Origin: Neptuniibacter sp.
GTDB taxonomy: Bacteria; Pseudomonadota; Gammaproteobacteria; Pseudomonadales; Balneatricaceae
NCBI GenBank assembly: GCA_024686055.1
Contig: JAIBDV010000035.1
Coordinates: forward strand, 1-13,172
Direction: 5' to 3'
DNA: 13,172 bases
Below are positions 1 through 6,398 of this stretch, piece after piece (position 1 is the first letter of the stretch; each line of letters starts with the position of its first letter). The translations under genes and the position numbers were made by a program. The notes beneath the pieces are model-generated. The model made no database searches. It was given only the letters and a program-made list of their open reading frames with translations, and was not told the DNA's origin.

Positions 1-405
1 ATGATCGCCTACTTCCGCAATGATGCGCTGAGTAAATTGCTCAAGCAACATTGCCACAAAGTTGAGTGTGCACCGTCCGTATCCACCGAGCTGCTGGTCA
101 AAGCAGCGATGGACCCGGGCTCCAGCGCGCTGCACCAGGAGCTGGTCAACGCTGGGCGTGGTATGACACAGTATTCTGTTACCTACCCGGCAGGCAGCCC
201 CATCATGCGCGTTGGAGAGATCTATACCAGCCTAAAACAACAGTATGGCGTCACGCTACTGGCCGTTGCCGATGACACCTACGCAGCACCCAGCCTGAAC
301 CCGGCGCTGGACCTGTGTATCCAGCCTGGCTCCGTGATTTATTACATTGCCGACCAGCGCATACACCACTTCGACTGGGCCAGTCTGATTCTGACCGCCG
401 AATAA
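1..405 (+). CDS. C-terminal part of a K+-channel-like RCK/TrkA protein (5' end outside window)
   Basis: These 134 residues look like the end of a voltage-gated-type potassium channel with a cytoplasmic RCK (TrkA-N/TrkA-C) regulatory domain. The segment AYFRNDALSKLLKQHC resembles the last strand and helix of the nucleotide-binding lobe. VECAPSVSTELLVKAAMDPGSSALHQEL is typical of the linker in small Kch-like channels, and the tail (CIQPGSVIYYIADQRI) resembles the end of an RCK C-lobe. The frame is open from base 1, so the first ATG is probably an internal methionine of a longer gene and the membrane part would lie to the left. It ends at TAA 403-405. The next gene begins 133 bases later, so it need not share a transcript with it. 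The family assignment is from remembered similarity; ion selectivity cannot be judged because the pore is missing. Confidence 0.65.
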   Translation: MIAYFRNDALSKLLKQHCHKVECAPSVSTELLVKAAMDPGSSALHQELVNAGRGMTQYSVTYPAGSPIMRVGEIYTSLKQQYGVTLLAVADDTYAAPSLNPALDLCIQPGSVIYYIADQRIHHFDWASLILTAE

Positions 406-451
406 GCAATCGGCAACGAAGCCGCTAGAGCGCCTGAAACCATAAAAATGG

Positions 452-457
452 TATTAT
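452..457 (+). promoter_or_regulatory. Candidate -10 box upstream of the O-methyltransferase operon
   Basis: TATTAT matches the sigma70 -10 consensus at 5 of 6 positions and lies about 80 bases before the likely ATG at 539. No good -35 hexamer sits 16-18 bases upstream (AGCGCC at best). A short dyad, CCAT-AAAA-ATGG (440-451), abuts the box. This is a weak prediction resting only on position and the -10 match. Confidence 0.25.
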
Positions 458-538
458 CACCCCATTCATTCGCAGCGCCTTCAACGCCCTTGAAAGCGCC
501 TGCCTGTCCTTTTGATGTCTGAAGGTACCTGTAACACC

Positions 539-1180
539 ATGCCTGACTACCTGGTCCACGAAGCAATTGAAGATTACGCCTTTCTCAGCACCGGCGCAGA
601 GCCCGAGCTGCTGCAGGAGCTGATTGACGCCACTAATGAAAACATGGGCTGGCCCCAGAAGCTCTCTGGCCGCCTGGTCGGACGTACGCTGAGCATGCTG
701 TCCCACCTGGTGCAGCCAAAAAATGCACTGGAAATCGGCATGTTCACCGGCTATTCCGCCCTGTCCATTGCGGAAGGGATGCCAGATGATGGCAAGCTGA
801 TCTGCTGCGAAACCAACCCGCGCGCCATCGATTTTGCGAAAACGTTCTATGACCGCAGCCCCCACGGGCACAAAATTGAGGTCATCTTCGGTCGCGCCAT
901 GGACACCCTCGACCAGCTGGACATGGAGCTGGACTTCACCTTCATTGATGCCGACAAGCGTAACTACCTCAATTACTACGAGCGTGTTCTGGAAATGACC
1001 CGCCCAGGTGGCCTGATCGTGCTCGACAACGTACTGTGGTCCGGCAAAGTTATCCAGCCAGAGTCCGAGATTGACGATGTACTGGTTGAATTGAACCAGC
1101 GCATCGCTGCCGACTCCAATGTAGAGAATGTATTCCTGACCGTCCGCGACGGTGTCAATGTCGTTCGCAAGGTACGCTGA
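539..1180 (+). CDS. Class I SAM-dependent O-methyltransferase (family 3, CCoAOMT-like)
   Basis: This is a 213-residue soluble methyltransferase of the caffeoyl-CoA O-methyltransferase-like family 3, which moves a methyl group from S-adenosylmethionine to a hydroxyl on a small catechol-like or other acceptor, usually with a divalent metal. The SAM-binding motif I is LEIGMFTGYSALSIA (about 64-78). An acidic E91 follows the second strand, FIDADK (135-140) carries the metal/SAM Asp, and LDNVLWSGKV (162-171) supplies the usual Asp-Asn pair. The length is normal for bacterial members. I chose ATG 539, with AAGG at 522-525 upstream (a rather long gap). TTG 512 or ATG 515 would add eight or nine residues but have no Shine-Dalgarno. 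The stop overlaps the next start (TGATG at 1178-1182), indicating translational coupling. The substrate is unknown; nothing in the neighbourhood suggests a biosynthetic cluster. Confidence 0.9.
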   Translation: MPDYLVHEAIEDYAFLSTGAEPELLQELIDATNENMGWPQKLSGRLVGRTLSMLSHLVQPKNALEIGMFTGYSALSIAEGMPDDGKLICCETNPRAIDFAKTFYDRSPHGHKIEVIFGRAMDTLDQLDMELDFTFIDADKRNYLNYYERVLEMTRPGGLIVLDNVLWSGKVIQPESEIDDVLVELNQRIAADSNVENVFLTVRDGVNVVRKVR

Positions 1181-1560
1181 TGAATAACCCGACCTTTTCT
1201 TTACAGTCTGACCATATCCTGATCCTTGATCAGCAGATCCGTATTGAGCGGGCGGGCGATCTGCTTGAACGCTATGTCCAGACAGACGACAACGCACCGT
1301 TGATGGCCAGCCTGCGTCCGGTACGCGATCATTACCTCAGCGACCTGGACCAGATTGCCAGCCCGGCGGAAGTTGTCGGCCTGATTGCCTGGTTATTGCG
1401 GGACAACAACATCCAGCACCAGGGCGAGTCCTTCGCAGAAACAGCCGACCGGCTTTGCGACCTGGACAACAACACCGACAGCACTCTGTACAGCACCCTG
1501 ATTTACCACCTGCGAGATGCCATTGAGCGACTGGATGACCTGGCGCTCTTCGAGGACTGA
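1180..1560 (+). CDS. Hypothetical acidic, helix-rich 126-residue protein
   Basis: I do not recognise this family. The protein is soluble, acidic and probably all-helical, with no signal peptide, no membrane segment and a single Cys (in DRLCDLDNN). Leucine/isoleucine spacing suggests amphipathic helices, for example in PAEVVGLIAWLLRDNNIQHQ and STLIYHLRDAIERLDDLALF. Its ATG overlaps the stop of the methyltransferase gene by one base, and its own stop is five bases before ydbH with no terminator between, so it is almost certainly translated from the same message as both. The coupling and clean reading frame argue that it is a real gene. The position between a methyltransferase and a lipid-transport gene does not reveal its role. 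Confidence 0.8.
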   Translation: MNNPTFSLQSDHILILDQQIRIERAGDLLERYVQTDDNAPLMASLRPVRDHYLSDLDQIASPAEVVGLIAWLLRDNNIQHQGESFAETADRLCDLDNNTDSTLYSTLIYHLRDAIERLDDLALFED

Positions 1561-1565
1561 TTACG

Positions 1566-3857
1566 ATGCGCAAACGGCTGAGCTGGTTTCTGATCTTTAT
1601 TCTGATTCTCGGCGCAGCCTATGCAGCCATCCCCTGGGCTGCCCGCCAGGTTGTGGAGATCTGGCTGGCGGATCAGGGCTTCAACAATCCCCGATTTTCC
1701 ATCAGCCACCCGGCCTGGAATGAGTTCCAGATCAACGAGATCAGCCTCAGCCAGGAGGACGCCGAACGCCGTATGGCGCTTGACGCAGGCCCTATCCTGA
1801 TCCGTTACCACCCTGCCCGGCTTCTGCTTAATCAGCAACTGACCGAAATTCAGATACCCACCGCCCGCCTCAGCCTCACCTACAAGCCCGCCATTCATAC
1901 CAACACCGGACCGGCTGGCGAACTGGCAATCCTTCCCCTGCTACCCACCCGGTTAATCGGCCTGCTGCCCGCCGACCGCCTGCTGGTCGGCGAGCTGGCG
2001 ATACAGATCAGTACACCCCAGCGGCCCGACTGGCATTTGCGCGGCTCACTTGACCTCACTGACTATCAGCTGCAGAGCCGAGTACATATGCGCTATGGGC
2101 TGGAGGAACTGGGCTGGAGCGATATCCGGTTTGATGACCACAACCAGTTCAGCCTGAAAATGCTCTACAATGACGAAGCCTTTATCAATATTGAAGGCAA
2201 CATCGAACAGGGCGACCTGCTGACCCTGAACATTGACCAGCAAACACACCTGACTCGATTACGGCAATGGCTATCCGTTATCGAACCCGCTATCCAGAAC
2301 TGGCCTGCTTTCAGTGGCAAGATAAGCAGCTCAGGGTATATCCGCCTTCCGCTCGCCCTGTCTTTTGACGATACACGCTGGTTCGATCAGCTGCAGGCAA
2401 AACAGCAACTGACCACCGCCATCGCACTGGCACAACCCAGCCCGGAGCTAAGGCAGTTAGTTATCCAGAGCAAGCAGCAACTGCAACTTGAAAACGGCAC
2501 CCTCAGCATCAGCCTAAAACCAGACAGCCAGATCAAAGCAACACCTGGTATCACCGACCTGCCATTGCCACCACTGACCGCAAAACTGACCACCCCTTTT
2601 ACCCTGACGATTCCGATGCACGCACCACAGCAGGCAACCGCCAGCGCCTTGCAACTGACCTTCAGCGCCCCTCCCATCCGCCATGACAACAAGGTGATAC
2701 GCAGCGGACCAGTCTCTTTGAACCTGGCCCCCTTCACCGCAGGCGACAGCTCACTGGAAGGCACACTGTCAGTGCCATCACTGCGTATCAGCCAGCCCGG
2801 CCAGCACTGGCCTGTACTGCAGATCAGCAACCAGTTCCAGCTCAACCCGGACCAGCTGCAGAACCGCTTTAAAATCAGCGCAAACGATACACCACTGAGT
2901 ATGGAAGGCACCGCCAGCTGGCATACCGACAACAACCGGGCCGATTTCAACTGGCAGCTGCAGCCCATCGGGCTAAAAAAGATTGAACACCTGATAGCCC
3001 GCTACTACCCCGCACTCCCCGCCGAGCTTCAGCTCAGCGCTGGCTTACTGGAACATCACGGTTTTGGTCGCTGGCAGAACAGCCAGCTAAACCTGACACT
3101 ACGCCAGACTATTCGTGATCTGCGTTTTAACTGGGACCACCTGGCAGGCCAGCAGGGGCAATGGCGCTCCGAACTCCGACTGCGGCCCGATGGCAGCTGG
3201 CGAGATAAAGGTCAGCTACGGCTTGGCTTGCTCGATGCCGGCCTGCCGCTGGAAAACCTGATCGGCGACTATGAAGTCAACAGTGATCGCCGTGGCAACC
3301 TGAGTGCCACCCTGAGCAATAGCCAGTGTGACCTGCTCGGCGGCCATATCAACCTCAGCCCACTCCACTACAATCAGGCACAGGACCAGTTCAGCACCCT
3401 TCTTAATGTTGAACAGCTGCAGCTGGCACAGATTCTGGCACTCGAAAACCAGCAAGGCCTCAATGGCGAAGGCCTGATTTCAGGCACCCTGCCCCTTAAC
3501 TATCAGCGCGGCCAGTTTACAATTACCAATGGCCAGCTCAGCAGTCTGCAGCCGGGAGGCGTTATACGCTTTCAGGCCACCCCGGAGGTGGCTGCAATTG
3601 CCAGTACAAATGCAGGCCTGAGTATGGCGCTGGAAGCATTATCTGATTTCCGATATAAGCAGCTTACGATTGGCGTAACCTATCATGCAGACGGTACGGC
3701 ATTACTGGATACCCGATTAAAAGGAAAAAACCCTGGCTGGAATAATGGCAGAGCAGTCAACCTTGGCGTTAATGTTGAAGAAAATCTGCCCAAACTTATA
3801 CAGACATTACAGATCACAGACCAATTGACGGAATCACTTAAGAAGCGTTACCGTTAA
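1566..3857 (+). CDS. ydbH: YdbH family AsmA-like intermembrane phospholipid transport protein
   Basis: This 763-residue protein is the inner-membrane-anchored, periplasm-spanning member of the YdbH-YnbE-YdbL system. In E. coli that system works redundantly with TamB and YhdP to carry phospholipids to the outer membrane. One N-terminal membrane helix (about residues 6-25, WFLIFILILGAAYAAI) follows a basic start (MRKR). The rest is a long run of polar beta-strand repeats, as expected for a hydrophobic-groove bridge. The C-terminal segment (KNPGWNNGRAVNLGVNVEEN, about 719-738) matches the conserved YdbH tail (old Pfam name 'dicarboxylate transport', now YdbH-like), the region reported to meet YnbE. 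It is somewhat shorter than the E. coli protein as I recall it (about 880). Only one Cys is present (NSQCDLL). A GAGGA site at 1552-1556 precedes the ATG. Identification is strengthened by ynbE and ydbL following in the canonical order. Confidence 0.93.
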   Translation: MRKRLSWFLIFILILGAAYAAIPWAARQVVEIWLADQGFNNPRFSISHPAWNEFQINEISLSQEDAERRMALDAGPILIRYHPARLLLNQQLTEIQIPTARLSLTYKPAIHTNTGPAGELAILPLLPTRLIGLLPADRLLVGELAIQISTPQRPDWHLRGSLDLTDYQLQSRVHMRYGLEELGWSDIRFDDHNQFSLKMLYNDEAFINIEGNIEQGDLLTLNIDQQTHLTRLRQWLSVIEPAIQNWPAFSGKISSSGYIRLPLALSFDDTRWFDQLQAKQQLTTAIALAQPSPELRQLVIQSKQQLQLENGTLSISLKPDSQIKATPGITDLPLPPLTAKLTTPFTLTIPMHAPQQATASALQLTFSAPPIRHDNKVIRSGPVSLNLAPFTAGDSSLEGTLSVPSLRISQPGQHWPVLQISNQFQLNPDQLQNRFKISANDTPLSMEGTASWHTDNNRADFNWQLQPIGLKKIEHLIARYYPALPAELQLSAGLLEHHGFGRWQNSQLNLTLRQTIRDLRFNWDHLAGQQGQWRSELRLRPDGSWRDKGQLRLGLLDAGLPLENLIGDYEVNSDRRGNLSATLSNSQCDLLGGHINLSPLHYNQAQDQFSTLLNVEQLQLAQILALENQQGLNGEGLISGTLPLNYQRGQFTITNGQLSSLQPGGVIRFQATPEVAAIASTNAGLSMALEALSDFRYKQLTIGVTYHADGTALLDTRLKGKNPGWNNGRAVNLGVNVEENLPKLIQTLQITDQLTESLKKRYR

Positions 3858-3890
3858 CCTATATACCTGATTTGATAAACGGAGAACCCG

Positions 3891-4094
3891 ATGTATCGCC
3901 CCCAATTGATGTTATACCTGCTAATAACCCTGGGGGGAGCCGCGATAATGAGTGGTTGCTCCCCAAAAGTTGAAGTCACCGTGCCCAACGAACCCATCAC
4001 TATTAACCTGAACGTCAAAATAGAACATGAAATTCTGGTTAAAGTAGATAGAGAAATCGATGATTTGCTCCAGGACAACAGTGACCTCTTCTAG
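3891..4094 (+). CDS. ynbE: YnbE family outer-membrane lipoprotein
   Basis: This 67-residue lipoprotein is the outer-membrane partner of YdbH. A hydrophobic signal (residues 5-20) ends in the lipobox MSGC with Cys23 as the lipidation site, followed by SPK, so there is no Asp+2 retention signal and outer-membrane sorting is expected. The mature part (KVEVTVPNEPITINLNVKIE, then EHEILVKVDREIDDLL and NSDLF) closely follows the E. coli YnbE pattern of one long beta stretch and a short helix. In E. coli, YnbE is thought to extend the YdbH groove by strand addition. The ATG has a GGAG site at 3881-3884. The gene starts 33 bases after ydbH, and its stop TAG at 4092-4094 overlaps the Shine-Dalgarno of ydbL. 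Confidence 0.93.
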   Translation: MYRPQLMLYLLITLGGAAIMSGCSPKVEVTVPNEPITINLNVKIEHEILVKVDREIDDLLQDNSDLF

Positions 4095-4107
4095 GAGATT
4101 CAGTGAA

Positions 4108-4434
4108 ATGAAACGGCTTTTACTCACACTTTTTGCAACATTACTGTTCAGCCAGGCCTCCTGGGCACTTTCAATGAATGGCGCAAAAGCACAGGGGCTG
4201 ATTGGTGAGCGCAGTAATGGTTACCTGGGCATTGTTGTCAATAAACCAGCCCCAGCGATCAAAGTACTGGTCGAAGATATTAACCGAAAACGCCGGTCGG
4301 CATACCAGAGTCGGGCTCAGAAGGCGGGCGTAAACCTGAAAGTGATCGAACTACGTATTGGCGAACGCCTGCGAAGTCGCGCATCGGCAGGTCAGTTTGT
4401 TCAGGACGCCCACGGGCAATGGAAACGAAAATAG
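4108..4434 (+). CDS. ydbL: YdbL family (DUF1318) periplasmic protein
   Basis: This 108-residue exported protein is the third component of the YdbH-YnbE-YdbL system; in E. coli it is thought to keep YnbE from over-multimerising. A signal peptide (MKRLLLTLFATLLFSQASWA, likely cut after Ala20) precedes a mature DUF1318 domain. Characteristic segments are AKAQGLIGERSNGYLGIV (about 25-42), VEDINRKRRSAYQSRAQKAG and IGERLRSRASAGQFVQ. There is no Cys. I chose ATG 4108 because AGGAG at 4093-4097 lies ten bases upstream and the signal peptide starts there; in-frame starts further left fall inside ynbE and would spoil the signal. The predicted DsbB-like gene starts 22 bases after the stop. Confidence 0.93.
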   Translation: MKRLLLTLFATLLFSQASWALSMNGAKAQGLIGERSNGYLGIVVNKPAPAIKVLVEDINRKRRSAYQSRAQKAGVNLKVIELRIGERLRSRASAGQFVQDAHGQWKRK

Positions 4435-4456
4435 CCCGACAGGACAGGTAATCGCC

Positions 4457-4981
4457 GTGAGCCAGTATAACGATCCTCCCAGACACTACCGATTCGTTAA
4501 CTTTTTTGGACTGGCAATCAGTGCAGGCACACTGCTACTGATTACACCCCAGCTGGCTCCCGATACCTGTGCGCTATGCTCGCTTGCGCAGTTCGCCTTA
4601 GTGGCTATCAGCGGCCTGTCTCTGCTGGCCTGGTTACAGAACCCCCAACGCGCAGGCCAGCGTACTTACGCTACGCTTAATCTGCTACTGGCCACCCCCA
4701 TCCTTGTCAGCCTGGCGCTGTCCGCATGGCTTCAGCATAAAGGCCAACTGAGTAGCTGTACCAGCCTGCTCAACACCGGCCTGAACAACCTCACCCCTTA
4801 CCTGCCTGCCGACATCAACCTGATACAGGCCGTTTCTGGCAACCAGCCCTGCCATATCAGCAACATCACCATCTCAGGCATTGATCTGGTCTACATCCTT
4901 ATCGTCGCCTTTACACTGTTAACGATTATCAGTTGGGTACAGCTCAATCGAAAGGCGCTGGAACGCTCGCTCTTTATCTAA
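4457..4981 (+). CDS. DsbB-like disulfide bond formation protein (quinone reductase)
   Basis: This 174-residue inner-membrane protein resembles DsbB, which reoxidises the periplasmic thiol oxidase DsbA and passes electrons to quinone. Four hydrophobic segments are visible (about 13-33, 43-60, 71-92, 143-165). The first periplasmic loop has the redox pair CALC (Cys38, Cys41) and the second has Cys101 (LSSC) and Cys132 (QPCH), closely matching the E. coli positions 41/44 and 104/130. The Arg that follows the CxxC motif in E. coli DsbB is not obvious here (CALCSLAQF), so it may be a divergent paralogue rather than the main DsbB. I chose GTG 4457, which has AGGACAGG upstream (4441-4448) and gives the standard length; earlier in-frame ATGs run back into ydbL. 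It is the last gene before the 5004-5047 terminator. No DsbA is in the window. Confidence 0.85.
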   Translation: MSQYNDPPRHYRFVNFFGLAISAGTLLLITPQLAPDTCALCSLAQFALVAISGLSLLAWLQNPQRAGQRTYATLNLLLATPILVSLALSAWLQHKGQLSSCTSLLNTGLNNLTPYLPADINLIQAVSGNQPCHISNITISGIDLVYILIVAFTLLTIISWVQLNRKALERSLFI

Positions 4982-5003
4982 GGGACAGGCTCTTCAGCGT
5001 TTT

Positions 5004-5047
5004 TCAGGCACAAAAAAACCTCCTTATGGAGGTTTTTTTGTGCCTGA
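5004..5047. terminator. Bidirectional Rho-independent terminator with a perfect palindrome
   Basis: Two exactly complementary 20-base arms (5004-5023 and 5028-5047) flank a TTAT loop. The GC core CCTCC/GGAGG is followed by seven T on the plus strand and, by symmetry, seven T on the minus strand. It therefore ends both the plus-strand operon (DsbB-like stop at 4981) and the converging small minus-strand gene (stop at 5057). A further small dyad, TGACCC-CTA-GGGTCA (5045-5059), overlaps its right edge and includes that gene's stop codon. Confidence 0.93.
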
Positions 5048-5056
5048 CCCCTAGGG

Positions 5057-5254
5057 TCAGTTCATCAGTTCACGAATGGACTGGTGAGTCGGGAACTGAG
5101 AAATATTTTCAACCCGGATCGTGCGGTCGCTGGATTTGGTAACAGTATAACAGCGCGCTTTTCGATCACTTCCCTGATAATGACCATCTACTTCGAAATT
5201 TTCACCGTCAACCGCAAGGATAGCGATCTTACGTGTAGTATTTTCGGTCTGCAT
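5057..5254 (-). CDS. Hypothetical 65-residue small protein
   Basis: I do not recognise this family. The predicted protein is soluble, with no signal peptide or membrane segment. It has an N-terminal strand-like stretch (KIAILAVDGENFEVDGHY), a central basic part with the only Cys (RKARCYTV), a second strand-rich part (RTIRVENIS) and a short C-terminal helix (HQSIRELMN). Support for a real gene is contextual. A purine-rich AAGGGAAAG Shine-Dalgarno precedes the ATG, a good promoter candidate lies upstream (5340-5367), and a strong bidirectional terminator begins about nine bases past the stop. The composition does not look like an antisense shadow, since no gene lies on the other strand. Function unknown; it may be a small regulatory or stress protein restricted to close relatives. 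Confidence 0.7.
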   Translation of the reverse strand: MQTENTTRKIAILAVDGENFEVDGHYQGSDRKARCYTVTKSSDRTIRVENISQFPTHQSIRELMN

Positions 5255-5339
5255 TGTCTTTCCCTTTTTTAAGCTGTCATCAGCAGTCGCTTGTGGCCAC
5301 TACTGTGCGTTCTGGCTTTTTGTAGTTTTAGTACAAACA

Positions 5340-5367
5340 ATGATAGCTTAACTGAAGAATATGGCAA
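5340..5367 (-). promoter_or_regulatory. Candidate sigma70 promoter of the 65-residue small gene
   Basis: On the minus strand, TTGCCA (5362-5367) and TATCAT (5340-5345) each match the consensus at 5 of 6 positions and are separated by 16 bases. Transcription would start near 5333, leaving a leader of about 80 bases before the ATG at 5254. Inverted repeats lie on both sides (see the repeat entries). Confidence 0.5.
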
Positions 5368-5370
5368 CGT

Positions 5371-5401
5371 AATGACCGATAACTGACAGAAAAAGGTCAT
5401 T
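5371..5401. repeat. 7-bp inverted repeat AATGACC/GGTCATT nested inside the larger one
   Basis: AATGACC (5371-5377) and GGTCATT (5395-5401) form a dyad with a 17-base spacer immediately upstream of the predicted -35 box of the small minus-strand gene. It could be an activator or repressor site; nothing else supports it. Confidence 0.35.
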
Positions 5402-5450
5402 CATGAAATAAAACTACAAGATTCTGTCGGGACTTCCTGACCCACAGACG

Positions 5451-5478
5451 ATAAAAAGGGCCGCCACAGGCGACCCTT
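5451..5478 (-). terminator. Rho-independent terminator of the sulfurtransferase gene
   Basis: Read on the minus strand, AAGGGTCGCC-TGT-GGCGGCCCTT forms a ten-pair stem (one G-T pair) followed by TTTTTAT. It lies 28 bases beyond the stop of the sulfurtransferase gene at 5507 and closes the trpS-sulfurtransferase unit. Confidence 0.9.
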
Positions 5479-5506
5479 AGATCATCTTGCCGATCACGTC
5501 AGAGCC

Positions 5507-6346
5507 CTAGGTCTGACCCGTTACAACAGGCCGCTGGGGATCACGAATCCACTCACTCCAGGATCCCGGGTACAAGTGAGAACCCGCCAGCCCGGCAATT
5601 TCCATCGCCAGCTGGTTGTGACAGGCGGTAATACCCGAACCACACATATGCACCACGGTCTCGGGAGAACGGCCTGCCAGCACCTCACACCATTCGGCGT
5701 GCAGTACACCCGCAGGCTTGAACTGTCCATCAACAAGGTTATCCATCAGGGGCCGGTTCAACGCTCCGGGCACATGCCCGGCAACCGGATCGATGGGCTC
5801 CTGCTGCCCCTCAAAACGAGCCGCTGCACGGGCGTCAATCAGGGTAACCAGCTGGTCACTTAATTGTTGCTGTAGCTCCGTTACCGATAGCGCCATCTCA
5901 TGCTGGAGGTGGTATTCAAACTCACCACTTTGCACCATTACCGGTTTCTGGCTCACCTCCATCTCATCCCCCAGCCAGGCGGGATAACCACCATTGAGCA
6001 ACGCAACATTAGTATGACCCATCCAGCGCAACAACCACCAGGCCCGAGCAGCCATAGCTCCGCCGACATCGTCATAGACCACCACCTGGCGGCCAGCCGA
6101 CAAACCCAGCGCTGCCAGCCGATTAGCCAGTCGCTCTGGTCGGGGTAACGGATGGCGGCCCGACTGTAGTGTAATTTCTGCCGACAGATCATCTTCCATA
6201 TGCAGGTAGAATGCCCCAGGAATATGCCCGCCAGCATACGCCCGCCGCCCGGCATCGGTGTCTGCCAGATCAAAACGGCAATCCAGCACCAGCCATTCAC
6301 CCAGGTGATCGTTTAACTGCTCTGTACTTACCAGTGTGGTATACAT
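5507..6346 (-). CDS. sseA: Two-domain sulfurtransferase (3-mercaptopyruvate sulfurtransferase / rhodanese)
   Basis: This 279-residue cytoplasmic enzyme transfers sulfur from 3-mercaptopyruvate or thiosulfate to thiol or cyanide acceptors through a cysteine persulfide. It has the standard tandem rhodanese layout. The inactive N-terminal domain (about 1-130) carries LVLDCRFDLADTDAGRRAY and GHIPGAFYLHMEDDLS, then PLPRPERLANRLAALGL and VVVYDD. The C-terminal domain (about 150-279) has LIDARAAARFEG, AGHVPGALNRP and the active-site loop MCGSGITACHN with Cys235. A CGSG loop is the type seen in mercaptopyruvate sulfurtransferases such as E. coli SseA; classical rhodaneses have CRKG. I chose ATG 6344-6346 because a full AGGAGG (6352-6357) lies five bases upstream; the frame stays open to 6436 but would then overlap trpS. 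It follows trpS by 52 bases with no terminator between them. Substrate preference is inferred from the loop only. Confidence 0.9.
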   Translation of the reverse strand: MYTTLVSTEQLNDHLGEWLVLDCRFDLADTDAGRRAYAGGHIPGAFYLHMEDDLSAEITLQSGRHPLPRPERLANRLAALGLSAGRQVVVYDDVGGAMAARAWWLLRWMGHTNVALLNGGYPAWLGDEMEVSQKPVMVQSGEFEYHLQHEMALSVTELQQQLSDQLVTLIDARAAARFEGQQEPIDPVAGHVPGALNRPLMDNLVDGQFKPAGVLHAEWCEVLAGRSPETVVHMCGSGITACHNQLAMEIAGLAGSHLYPGSWSEWIRDPQRPVVTGQT

Positions 6347-6398
6347 CGCTTCCTCCTTGGACCGCTGGCCACCTCTACAGGTGACAGACCCATTCGGC

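Larger units (their letters stand above)
5320..5419. repeat. 11-bp inverted repeat bracketing the small-gene promoter
   Basis: TTGTAGTTTTA (5320-5330) and its exact reverse complement TAAAACTACAA (5409-5419) lie 78 bases apart. One arm falls just downstream of the predicted start site and the other upstream of the -35 box. The arrangement could serve two copies of a DNA-binding protein that loop the promoter, or could be chance in AT-rich sequence. Confidence 0.45.

Noticed and set aside
425..1297. Long minus-strand frame (290 codons) opposite the O-methyltransferase
   Set aside because: It is antisense to a gene with intact SAM-binding motifs and spans the coupled junction with the next gene; its protein has no recognisable features.
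2387..2968. Minus-strand 193-codon frame inside ydbH
   Set aside because: The Ser/Cys/Trp-rich composition is typical of antisense translation, and the ydbH frame is continuous and family-consistent.
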